The notes under the pieces: model-generated | The model's input: only the letters and a program-made list of their open reading frames with translations | The model's database searches: none | Told to the model about the DNA's origin: nothing | Program-made: the position numbers and the translations under genes | Shown here: positions 6,938 through 14,318 of the stretch, in pieces | How positions within the stretch are numbered: position 1 is the first letter of the stretch | Layout: each line of letters starts with the position of its first letter | Origin: an uncultured Clostridia bacterium | Lineage (GTDB): Bacteria > Bacillota > Clostridia > TANB77 > CAG-508 | Direction: 5' to 3' | Assembly (NCBI GenBank): GCA_934162255.1 | Contig: CAKPIG010000014.1 | Span: forward strand, 1-16,435 | Length of the DNA stretch: 16,435 bases

Positions 6938-6969
6938 AGACACGCTTTGCGTGTCTCACGATTATCGTG
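6938..6969 (-). other. Pair of GC-richer hairpins between GT2 and ATPase genes
   Basis: Two inverted repeats lie side by side: AGACACGC-TTT-GCGTGTCT (6938-6956) and CACGA-TTA-TCGTG (6957-6969). They occupy the 67-base gap between the glycosyltransferase stop (6982) and the ATPase start (6914) and are much richer in GC than their surroundings. On the minus strand no proper T-run follows (TTTCTCAAATG), so they do not look like a full terminator. They may set the relative expression of the genes either side, as mRNA-stabilising or weak attenuating structures. Confidence 0.6.
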
Positions 6970-6981
6970 TTCTTAAATTTA

Positions 6982-8232
6982 TTAAATCTTTTCTGGTATC
7001 TCTTCTTTTACTTCTGCTATTTTTATATCTCTAACATGATCGATTTTTTCCCATTTTGTTTCTCTTTTAAATAAGCATTTTATATTTATTATTACCCATG
7101 ATCCCATAAATAGTGGATAACATATCAATCCTTTTATCATTGATTTTATAGGCTTTTTATCTAATATCATAGCAAGTATTGCTGTTCCTACTGGTAATAA
7201 TAATGTTGGTACTAAATAATTCATAATGTTTATTATAAATTCTGCATTATTCATTGCATTTGCAGAATACATTATACAATTAACAACCATTAGTAATACT
7301 GTTAATACTAGCATTGGTGTTGTTCCTATCATATATAACAATCCATCTAAACTTGTTAGTGTTTTATGTTCTTTTACACTATTTGCAAGTTCCATTGTGT
7401 ATCTTTTTACACATTGCATATGTCCAACTGTCCATCTACTTCTTTGTGACCATGATTGTTTAAATGATGTTGGTTGTTCATCATATACGATTGCATCTGT
7501 TGCCCATCCCACTTTTTTACCTTGTATTATAGTTTTTAATGAGAATTCAATATCTTCTGTTAATGTTTCTGTTTGCCATCCATTAGGTTTTATTAAATCA
7601 AATCTTACCATAAATCCTGTTCCATTTAGTAATGTTGATAGTCCTATATTGTATCTTGCTAAATGGTATAATCTATGCATTGTCCAGTAGAATAATGCAT
7701 AACCTGCTGTTATCCAGTTGTCTGTTGGATTTTTGATGTCTCTATATCCTTGAACAACATCTTCTCCTTGACATAATTTTTGATTCATACTTTTTATGAA
7801 GTTTTTATCTACTATATTGTCTGCATCAAATACAAAGAATGCATCATAATCTGCATTTTCTTCAATTTTTTGTTTTAAAAACCATTGTAATGCATATCCT
7901 TTTGTTTTGTGTTCTGGATCAAATCTTTCAAACACTATTGCTCCAGCATCTTTTGCCACTTTTGCAGTTCTATCTGTACAGTTGTCTGCAATTACATATA
8001 TATCATATAGCTTTGAGTCATATGTTTGATTTTTTAAACTCTCTATTAAGTTTGCAACAACTGCTTCTTCATTATGAGCTGGAATTATTGCCATAAATTT
8101 ATGATTTTTGTTTATTTTTAGTTCTTTATCTTTTAGTTTAACTAATGAACATGCACTTATTATTATTTGATAAAACCAAAATACTACTAATACGTACATG
8201 AAAACTTGCTTTAGTATATATAAATACTCCAT
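6982..8232 (-). CDS. Membrane glycosyltransferase, family GT2 (processive type)
   Basis: This 416-residue protein starts with a membrane helix (about 8-30). A GT-A catalytic domain follows: IIPAHNEE (49-56), the metal-binding DAD (136-138), LNGTGFMVR (202-210), the catalytic-base motif TED (225-227), and QRSRW (263-267), the Q-x-x-R-W signature of processive synthases. Three further hydrophobic stretches follow (about 295-322, 332-357 and 366-388), with a charged C-terminal tail. This is the layout of cellulose, hyaluronan and poly-N-acetylglucosamine synthases and of related glycolipid enzymes; the sugar and the product cannot be told from sequence. There is no partner export or PilZ domain. 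It leads a run with the ATPase, plsC, typA and the methyltransferase from the promoter at 8296-8324. The ATG at 8232 is preceded by GAGAGGAAA. Confidence 0.88.
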   Translation of the reverse strand: MEYLYILKQVFMYVLVVFWFYQIIISACSLVKLKDKELKINKNHKFMAIIPAHNEEAVVANLIESLKNQTYDSKLYDIYVIADNCTDRTAKVAKDAGAIVFERFDPEHKTKGYALQWFLKQKIEENADYDAFFVFDADNIVDKNFIKSMNQKLCQGEDVVQGYRDIKNPTDNWITAGYALFYWTMHRLYHLARYNIGLSTLLNGTGFMVRFDLIKPNGWQTETLTEDIEFSLKTIIQGKKVGWATDAIVYDEQPTSFKQSWSQRSRWTVGHMQCVKRYTMELANSVKEHKTLTSLDGLLYMIGTTPMLVLTVLLMVVNCIMYSANAMNNAEFIINIMNYLVPTLLLPVGTAILAMILDKKPIKSMIKGLICYPLFMGSWVIINIKCLFKRETKWEKIDHVRDIKIAEVKEEIPEKI

Positions 8233-8295
8233 TTTATTTCCTCTCTTTTATTTTAATTTTCCCATTTTTTTATATTTTATTTTTTCACTCTTTAT

Positions 8296-8324
8296 ATTAT
8301 ACTATTAATGAGCATTTTTTGCAA
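8296..8324 (-). promoter_or_regulatory. Promoter for the GT2-ATPase-plsC-typA-trmR run
   Basis: On the minus strand TTGCAA (8324-8319), a 17-base spacer and a perfect TATAAT (8301-8296). The GT2 start codon lies about 64 bases downstream of the -10. No other clear promoter is visible down to 3024, so it probably drives all five genes. Confidence 0.75.
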
Positions 8325-8352
8325 TATTTTTGGTTAAATTTTCTTGTTTAAC

Positions 8353-8381
8353 TTTACAAATGCATTTTTTTAGTTTAAAAT
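8353..8381 (+). promoter_or_regulatory. Promoter and ribosome binding site of tsaE
   Basis: TTTACA (8353-8358), a 17-base spacer and TAAAAT (8376-8381) lie only 19 bases before the ATG at 8400, giving a very short 5' leader. GGAGGT at 8388-8393 is a strong ribosome binding site. It diverges from the GT2 promoter. Confidence 0.75.
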
Positions 8382-8399
8382 AGTGTCGGAGGTAGTGTT

Positions 8400-8834
8400 A
8401 TGGAAACTTATGATTTTATTTCTCATAGCGAAAATGAAACAAAAAAATTTGCTTTTAATTTTGCAAGTAAAGCAAAAGTTGGAGATGTTATTGTTTTATC
8501 TGGAGATTTAGGTTCAGGTAAAACAAAATTCACAGAGGGTTTTCTTAAATTTTTTAATTTAGATTCTGAAGTTTCAAGTCCGACCTTTACAATTGTTAAT
8601 GAATATAAAAATAAAGATATTAATATTTATCATTTTGATGTTTATAGATTGTCTGATGTTGATGAATTTTATGCAATAGGTGGTGATGAGTATTTTTCTT
8701 CTGGTATTAGTCTTATCGAATGGGGAGAATTAATTGAAGATGCTCTACCAAAAGAATATACTAAAATTTCATTCAGCAAAGATTCACAAAATGACGATTT
8801 TAGAATTCTTCATGTTGAATCTGTAAAAAAATAG
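8400..8834 (+). CDS. tsaE: tRNA threonylcarbamoyladenosine biosynthesis ATPase TsaE
   Basis: A 144-residue protein of normal TsaE (YjeE/YdiB) length. The Walker A motif is GDLGSGKT (35-42), followed by the family motif SPTFTIVNEY (60-69), HFDVYRL (78-84) and the conserved IEWGE (106-110). TsaE is the ATPase that works with TsaB and TsaD to transfer the threonylcarbamoyl group to A37 of tRNAs reading ANN codons. In most Firmicutes it leads a cluster with tsaB, rimI and tsaD. Here it stands alone with its own promoter and terminator, on the strand opposite to its neighbours, so its partners must be encoded elsewhere. No key residue is missing. Confidence 0.95.
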   Translation: METYDFISHSENETKKFAFNFASKAKVGDVIVLSGDLGSGKTKFTEGFLKFFNLDSEVSSPTFTIVNEYKNKDINIYHFDVYRLSDVDEFYAIGGDEYFSSGISLIEWGELIEDALPKEYTKISFSKDSQNDDFRILHVESVKK

Positions 8835-8864
8835 ATTGCTCTTTCGAACAATCTATTTTTTTTA
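8825..8864. terminator. Bidirectional terminator shared by tsaE and uppP
   Basis: ATAGATTG (8831-8838) and CAATCTAT (8849-8856) form a stem, with an A-run on the left and a T-run on the right that lengthen it and give a U-tract in both directions. The tsaE stop codon (8832-8834) is inside the left arm. The uppP stop codon (8862-8864) lies in the T-rich flank. Confidence 0.85.
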
Positions 8865-9674
8865 TTTTAAAATTAGCCATGCAATTACAGCTAAACCAAT
8901 TACTACTCTATATATTGCAAATACTTTGAAGCTTCCTTTTTTTAAGTAATTTAATAAGAATTTTATTACTATTATTCCTACAATAAAACTTGTAAGTACA
9001 CCTAATATAAATGCAATTATTCCTGTGCTACTTGCAATTGAAAGATATTCTATAAAATCTCCTAATTTAAATACTGTTGCAGCTAGTACTATTGGTGCAG
9101 ATAACATGAATGAATATTTAGCTGCTGATTCTCTTGAAACTCCCATTGCTCTTGCTGTTGTCATTGTAACTCCTGAACGAGACACTCCAGGTATAAATGC
9201 TAATGCTTGTGATAATCCTATTAAAAATGTTTGCTTAAATGTCATATTTTCATATTCTGTTTTTGTACTTGATCTTTTGTCTACTATATATAAAACAATT
9301 CCCATTACAATTAATGCAATTGCAATTATTAGTGGCTTTGTTAAAATGTCTGATGCAAATTTATCTAATATAAATCCTATTGCCCCTCCTGGAATTGTTG
9401 CTACTACTATGTACCAGAACATTCTGCCTTCAACAGAATCTTCTTTTTTGAATACTTTATTAAACCCTCCTTTTATTAGGCTAATCCAATCTTTAAAGAA
9501 AAATATTCCTATTGCTAATAATGTTCCAAAATGTAGTGCTACATCAAAACTATCTGGCACTTGACTCCAATTAAATATTTGTGGTATTAATGTTAGATGG
9601 GCTGAACTTGATATTGGTAATAGTTCTGTTAGCCCTTGAACTATTCCTAAAATTATTGCTTGGTATATTTCCAT
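8862..9674 (-). CDS. uppP: Undecaprenyl-diphosphatase
   Basis: A 270-residue, multi-spanning membrane protein of the BacA/UppP family, which removes a phosphate from undecaprenyl pyrophosphate so that the lipid carrier of peptidoglycan and other wall polymers can be reused; loss raises bacitracin sensitivity. The two signature regions are intact: GLTELLPISSSAHL (14-27, with catalytic Glu17 and His26) and PGVSRSG (162-168, with the catalytic Arg166). Several hydrophobic segments follow, ending in AVIAWLILK. It begins 21 bases after dpaA with a good ribosome binding site (AAAGGAAG), so it is probably the last gene of the run that starts at pth. Confidence 0.96.
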   Translation of the reverse strand: MEIYQAIILGIVQGLTELLPISSSAHLTLIPQIFNWSQVPDSFDVALHFGTLLAIGIFFFKDWISLIKGGFNKVFKKEDSVEGRMFWYIVVATIPGGAIGFILDKFASDILTKPLIIAIALIVMGIVLYIVDKRSSTKTEYENMTFKQTFLIGLSQALAFIPGVSRSGVTMTTARAMGVSRESAAKYSFMLSAPIVLAATVFKLGDFIEYLSIASSTGIIAFILGVLTSFIVGIIVIKFLLNYLKKGSFKVFAIYRVVIGLAVIAWLILK

Positions 9675-9695
9675 TTTCTTTCTTCCTTTCGTATT

Positions 9696-10553
9696 TTATT
9701 TATATATTTCTTTTAGTATATTATATATTGTTTCTTTTATAAATTCTGCTGATGTTGTTGGTGCTACTTTTCCTGGTAATGATAATGCCCAGACAAATTT
9801 TAAATTTAAGTCTTTTACAATTTTTTTATCTATTCCTCCCGGATTTGAAGCTAAATCTATAAGTAATGCATCTTTTTTGACATATTGTAGTCTTTCTTCT
9901 GTTAAAACCATGTGTGGAACTGTGTTTATTATTATATCATATTGTTTTAGATTTTCTCCTATATTATTTATATTTGTGGATTTATGTCCATATGCTTCTA
10001 TCCATGCTAAGTCTTCATCTTTTCTTGCAGCACATGTTACTTGTACTGATAATCCTGATAATTTTCTTGCTAATACTTTTCCTATTCTTCCAAATCCTAA
10101 TATTAAAACTTTACTTCCATGTAGTATTTTGTTTGTGTTTTCAATTGCGACTTGTATTGTTCCTTCTGCAGTTGCTATAGTATTTAAAACTGCTAATTCT
10201 TCTCTTTTCATTATATCTATTATTTCTATATATTCATCATTCGCAAGTTCATATACTTCTGGTGCTATTCCTCCTGCTATCAATATTTTTGCATTCACGG
10301 CATGCATTAATTCTCTAATACTTAAACTTTTATCACTAAATGGCATATTTATTGTTGTTCCATTGCTTGAAAATGGAATTGGACCTATTACAATTTCTAC
10401 ATTTTGCAGAGCTTTTTTTATGTTTTCACATTGAATTGTTCCTTCCACATTATTTATGCCAAAAGTATAAATTTCATTTCCATCTTTCGCTAACATCTCA
10501 GCTAATTTTATTATTCTTAAATCTCCACCAATTATAGCTATTTTATGTTTCAT
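9696..10553 (-). CDS. dpaA: Dipicolinate synthase subunit A
   Basis: This 285-residue protein matches DpaA (SpoVFA), the putative dehydrogenase subunit of dipicolinate synthase, which makes dipicolinic acid in the mother cell for the spore core. It has an N-terminal domain starting KIAIIGGDLR, the conserved PIPFSSNGTTINMPF stretch (58-72), and a Rossmann domain with GFGRIG (153-158) in VLILGFGRIGK. Near the C-terminus it has DLASNPGGID and a proline-containing SLPGKVAPTTSAEF segment typical of the family. The ribosome binding site AGGAGGT is strong. Normally dpaB (flavoprotein subunit) follows directly; here the next gene is uppP, 21 bases on. The gene is good evidence that the organism forms spores. 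Confidence 0.94.
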   Translation of the reverse strand: MKHKIAIIGGDLRIIKLAEMLAKDGNEIYTFGINNVEGTIQCENIKKALQNVEIVIGPIPFSSNGTTINMPFSDKSLSIRELMHAVNAKILIAGGIAPEVYELANDEYIEIIDIMKREELAVLNTIATAEGTIQVAIENTNKILHGSKVLILGFGRIGKVLARKLSGLSVQVTCAARKDEDLAWIEAYGHKSTNINNIGENLKQYDIIINTVPHMVLTEERLQYVKKDALLIDLASNPGGIDKKIVKDLNLKFVWALSLPGKVAPTTSAEFIKETIYNILKEIYK

Positions 10554-10604
10554 AAAGACCTCCTATCATAATATTAGTATATTATTTTTAGAGTTTTTTA
10601 TGAG

Positions 10605-11825
10605 TTATTCTTCTCTTTCTTTTTGAATTTCTTTTTTTTCTTGCCTTTCTCTATTTTCTCTTGGTGGTAATTTTATGTCATTATATCCTATTTTCTTTGT
10701 TATTTCTACCATTTCTTCAAGATGTTGTTTTGCGATTAATTCTTTTTTAGTTAACTTTCTTTTCTTTTCTTCTTCTATTTCTAAATTAAATGGTATTGAC
10801 AATCTTGCTATTATTATTGCAAATGTAGGATCTCTTTTTATTCTTTCTACTATTCTTTTTGGCTCTTCTTGTATTGCTGTATTTGCATATTGTATTGCTT
10901 GTTCCTTATCTCCTTTTAATATACTGATTTTAGCTAATTCTAAATATGCATCTGCACATAATTCTTCATCCTCTGTTGCTATCATAAAATATTTTTCCGC
11001 TTCTTCTAATTCTTTATATATTAATGCAATTTCAGCTAAACTATATTTTGTATTATATATTAATGAGTTTAATTCTGCTGCTTTTTCATAGCATATTTTT
11101 GCATCTTGAAAATCATTTAACATTGTGTACACAATTCCTAAATTATAGTTCAATTCATAACTTGTTGGATTATATTTTAGTGCCTCTGAATAAATATTTA
11201 CTGCTTCTTTATAATTTTCACTTTCTATCAATAAGTCTCCTAATGCAACACTTGCTTCTATATAATCCGGTTTTTTATTTAAAAGGCTTGTTAGCATTTG
11301 TTCTGCTTCATCTTTTCTATCTAAATCTGTTAATAAATTAGCAATTCTATAATATGTGTTGTAATCTTTTTTATTTATATCAATTGCTTGTGCATATTCA
11401 TCAACAGCTTTTCTTTGGCCACCTTCTTTTTCATAAATTTGTCCTAATAGTTTATGTCCAATATAACTTTCTGGATTTTTGTCTACCAATTTTAATAATA
11501 TGTTTTTAGCATTTTTGGTATTTCCAAATATTAAATATATTTTTGCAGTTATTTCTACTATTTTTTCAGATATGTTGTTATCTATTTTTTTCATTGTGAT
11601 TATAAATATAGGTATTATTATTGATAAAATATATGTAATTATTATACTTATTACATTTATTGTTTTTTTTCCTATACATACATCTACAAATTTTATTCCA
11701 ATTCCTAGTGCTTGGATTGCAAGTATTGGAACATATGTGGTGTTATTTTCTTTTATTAATTTATAAAAAATGTATACAAATAATACAAATGCTATTATTA
11801 TAAACATCAATTGTTCTATTATCAT
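10605..11825 (-). CDS. Membrane-anchored TPR-repeat protein
   Basis: This 406-residue protein begins with three hydrophobic segments (about 4-22, 31-50 and 57-78), giving a short membrane anchor. From about residue 105 to 335 it is made of tetratricopeptide-like helix pairs, seen in repeated patterns such as IGHKLLGQIYEKEGGQRKA, IEASVALGDLLIESENYKEA and YELNYNLGIVYTMLNDFQDA. The C-terminus is very rich in Lys, Glu and Arg. TPR domains bind partner proteins; there is no catalytic motif, and I do not recognise a named family. It lies 51 bases upstream of dpaA and 15 bases downstream of the unknown gene at 11841-12938. Whether it has a sporulation or envelope role is an open inference from position. 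Confidence 0.82.
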   Translation of the reverse strand: MIIEQLMFIIIAFVLFVYIFYKLIKENNTTYVPILAIQALGIGIKFVDVCIGKKTINVISIIITYILSIIIPIFIITMKKIDNNISEKIVEITAKIYLIFGNTKNAKNILLKLVDKNPESYIGHKLLGQIYEKEGGQRKAVDEYAQAIDINKKDYNTYYRIANLLTDLDRKDEAEQMLTSLLNKKPDYIEASVALGDLLIESENYKEAVNIYSEALKYNPTSYELNYNLGIVYTMLNDFQDAKICYEKAAELNSLIYNTKYSLAEIALIYKELEEAEKYFMIATEDEELCADAYLELAKISILKGDKEQAIQYANTAIQEEPKRIVERIKRDPTFAIIIARLSIPFNLEIEEEKKRKLTKKELIAKQHLEEMVEITKKIGYNDIKLPPRENRERQEKKEIQKEREE

Positions 11826-11840
11826 AGTTTTACTTCCTTT

Positions 11841-12938
11841 TTATTTGGTTTTATTAGGTGCTCCATAGTCTTCTGCAACTTGCTCTTGTACATTCTCTAT
11901 TTTTTCTTCTAATGTTTCACCTTCTGCATCTTTTAAATATCTTTTAAATTCATCTACAGATACTTTTGCTTTGTCAGCTTCTTGTTTTATAATTTCTTCA
12001 GTATCATTAAATGCATGTGCTATTTCATGAACTTCTTCTTTTCCGCCTTTATCTTTTATATCTTGTACTTGTTTTGTATTTTGTCCTTTTTGACCTTCTC
12101 CATCTTCTCTTAGTTGCATTTCTATTCTTTCATTACATGGTAATCTATCAATTGTTCCTGCTTCTATATAACCATATTGTCCAATTGTTATTGACATTTC
12201 TTTTGTTGGGTCATCTGTTTTCATTAAAGCATGCGGCACTTTTCTTTCAATTTCTTTTCCATCTTCACTTATACTAATGACACTTTTCATTGTAGGTTTT
12301 GCTGGTTCAAATCCTTCTGACATTTCAAATTTCCCATCATTTTTTTGTAACATAACAAACGCACCAAGTTTTTTTGAATATCCTATTCCTTTTTCTTCTG
12401 CACCTTTAAATTTTCCTTTCATTTGTTTGTTTAAATTATTGTCTTTTATTTCCCTATAGTTGATAATTTGTAAATCTTCACCTTTTTCATCAATAATATC
12501 TTTTTCAATTTGTTTCTCTGGATTTTTTTCATCCTTTTCTTGCAGTTTCTCCTCAATGTCTTTTGATTTAGCCTTTTCAGAACTTCCTATATATTTTCCT
12601 GGTTCTTTTTCGTTTATTTCTAATATAGCTTTTAAATCAAAGTCTTTACCTGTGAATTTTTCTAGTTCTGGATTTATTTGTTCTATTTTGCCATCACTAC
12701 CAAATGTCATTATTTTTGAAGAACTATCACCAGAATATACATTGTAACTTATATTTCCATCTACATCTTTTTCTTCAACTACAAATGCATTTTCAAGATC
12801 AATTCCTTGTATTTTTAATTTTTCATAGTATTTTACTCTTTCTATTTCGCTTTTTTGCTCTTCTAATTTTTGTTTTAATTCATCTTCAAAAGCTGCTAAA
12901 ATTTCAAATATATTATTTTCTTTATTGGTTTTTTCCAA
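11841..12938 (-). CDS. Uncharacterised charged cytoplasmic protein with TTG start
   Basis: A 365-residue protein that I cannot assign to a named family. The start is TTG at 12938, chosen because AAGGAGGG lies 7 bases upstream, right after the rimO stop codon. There is no signal peptide or membrane helix. Residues 15-45 look like a coiled coil. Residues 45-105 resemble a small beta-rich module (AFVVEEKDVDGNISYNVY). Residues 110-155 are low-complexity Lys/Glu. A more ordered core spans about 156-280, including GYSKKLGAFVMLQKN and VPHALMKT, and the rest is charged helix. A HEIAH sequence at 304-308 matches HExxH zinc-protease spacing but lies in the charged helical tail. Its place between rimO and the TPR gene in a housekeeping run gives no clear function. 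Confidence 0.75.
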   Translation of the reverse strand: MEKTNKENNIFEILAAFEDELKQKLEEQKSEIERVKYYEKLKIQGIDLENAFVVEEKDVDGNISYNVYSGDSSSKIMTFGSDGKIEQINPELEKFTGKDFDLKAILEINEKEPGKYIGSSEKAKSKDIEEKLQEKDEKNPEKQIEKDIIDEKGEDLQIINYREIKDNNLNKQMKGKFKGAEEKGIGYSKKLGAFVMLQKNDGKFEMSEGFEPAKPTMKSVISISEDGKEIERKVPHALMKTDDPTKEMSITIGQYGYIEAGTIDRLPCNERIEMQLREDGEGQKGQNTKQVQDIKDKGGKEEVHEIAHAFNDTEEIIKQEADKAKVSVDEFKRYLKDAEGETLEEKIENVQEQVAEDYGAPNKTK

Positions 12939-12951
12939 CTTTTTACCCTCC

Positions 12952-14310
12952 TTAAATTAGTTCTCCTATCAAATCATATTCCCCTACATTTATTACTTTT
13001 GCTTTTACAAATCGATTTATAAGATTTTCGTTTTCTTCATTTTTTATATATATTATTCCATCAATTTCGGGAACATCTTGTTTTGTTCTACCTACTAAGT
13101 ATTTCCCATCGAATGATATATCTTCTATTAAGACTTCTACTTCTTGTCCTATTTTATTTTTCAAATTTAAGTTTGATATTTTTTGTTGTAATTTCATTAT
13201 TTTATTATATCTTGATTTTTTAGTGTTTCCATTTATTTGTTCTGGTAATTTGGCTGCAGGTGTTCCATCTTCTTTTGAATATTGAAAAACTCCTAATTTA
13301 TCAAATTTAGTTTGTTCTACAAATTTGTATAGTTCTTCAAAATCATTTTCTGTTTCTCCTGGAAAACCTACTATTAGTGTTGTTCTTAATATTACATTTG
13401 GTATTTCACTTCTTAATTTATTTACTAAGTTTGCTATTTGTTCTTTATTTGTTTTTCTATTCATTCTTTTTAATACTGAATTTGATATATGTTGAATTGG
13501 TATATCAAAATATTTGCATATTTTTTCATTTTCTTTTACTACCTGTATTAATTTATCTGTCACTCCTTCAGGATATGAATATAAAAATCTAATCCATTTT
13601 ATTTCTGGAATTTTTGAAAGTTCTTCTAATAATTCTGCAAGTTTTGGCTCACCATAAATATCTACTCCATATTTAGTAGTATCTTGTGCAATGATTATTA
13701 ATTCCTTTATTCCCTGTTTTGCTAGTATTTTTGCTTCTTCTATAATTTCTTCCATTTTTCTACTTATGAATTTGCCTCTTATATATGGAATAGCACAATA
13801 TGTGCACATATTACTGCATCCTTCTCCTATTTTTAAATACGCAAAGTTTTTTCCTGTACTTACTATTCTTTCATAAAATTCATTATAATTTGGAAGTGGA
13901 ATTTCTCTCATTTCTGATGCTTTAGTAATAGATTTTGTTTCACTCAATACTTTTGTGTTTTCTTGTATTAATTTTTCTATCATTTCCCACATTTTATTAT
14001 AATCATCTATTTTTATAAATAAATCCACTTCTGGTAACTCTTTTATTAGTTCATCATAATATCTTTGAACTAAGCATCCCATTGCAATTAAGTATTTGCA
14101 CTTTTTTTCTTTATATTCTGCCATTTCTAATATTGTATTTATTGCTTCTTCTTTTGCAGATTCAATGAATCCACATGTATTTACAACAATTATTTCTGCA
14201 TCTTCTGGCTTTGTTACTATTTCATAATTATTGTTTTTAAAATGCCCAATTGCAATTTCTGTGTCTATTAAATTTTTGCTACATCCTAATGATACAAATC
14301 CTACTTTCAT
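12952..14310 (-). CDS. rimO: Ribosomal protein S12 methylthiotransferase RimO
   Basis: This 452-residue radical-SAM methylthiotransferase has the usual three parts. The N-terminal UPF0004 domain carries the three cluster cysteines C10 (SLGCSKN), C46 (VNTCGF) and C79 (AMGCLVQR). The radical SAM core has C165-x3-C169-x2-C172 in GEGCSNMCTYCAIPYIRG. The C-terminal TRAM domain ends near FVKAKVINVGEYDLIGELI. The N-terminal MKVGFVSLGCSKNLIDTE is typical of RimO rather than of MiaB or MtaB. RimO adds a methylthio group to an aspartate of ribosomal protein S12. It begins 8 bases after rng, with the ribosome binding site TAGGAG overlapping the rng stop codon, which suggests coupled translation. Confidence 0.95.
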   Translation of the reverse strand: MKVGFVSLGCSKNLIDTEIAIGHFKNNNYEIVTKPEDAEIIVVNTCGFIESAKEEAINTILEMAEYKEKKCKYLIAMGCLVQRYYDELIKELPEVDLFIKIDDYNKMWEMIEKLIQENTKVLSETKSITKASEMREIPLPNYNEFYERIVSTGKNFAYLKIGEGCSNMCTYCAIPYIRGKFISRKMEEIIEEAKILAKQGIKELIIIAQDTTKYGVDIYGEPKLAELLEELSKIPEIKWIRFLYSYPEGVTDKLIQVVKENEKICKYFDIPIQHISNSVLKRMNRKTNKEQIANLVNKLRSEIPNVILRTTLIVGFPGETENDFEELYKFVEQTKFDKLGVFQYSKEDGTPAAKLPEQINGNTKKSRYNKIMKLQQKISNLNLKNKIGQEVEVLIEDISFDGKYLVGRTKQDVPEIDGIIYIKNEENENLINRFVKAKVINVGEYDLIGELI

Positions 14311-14318
14311 TTCGTCTC

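Noticed and set aside
6915..6959. Longer start for the ATPase
   Set aside because: The extra 15 residues would be encoded by the hairpin pair and have no ribosome binding site, while AAGGAG precedes the ATG at 6914.
6938..6969. Terminator between the GT2 and ATPase genes
   Set aside because: The stems are good but the minus-strand sequence after them is TTTCTCAAATG, without a proper U-tract.
12015..12029. HEIAH as proof of a zinc protease at 11841-12938
   Set aside because: The motif lies in a charged helical tail, has no convincing third ligand context, and the protein matches no protease family that I know.
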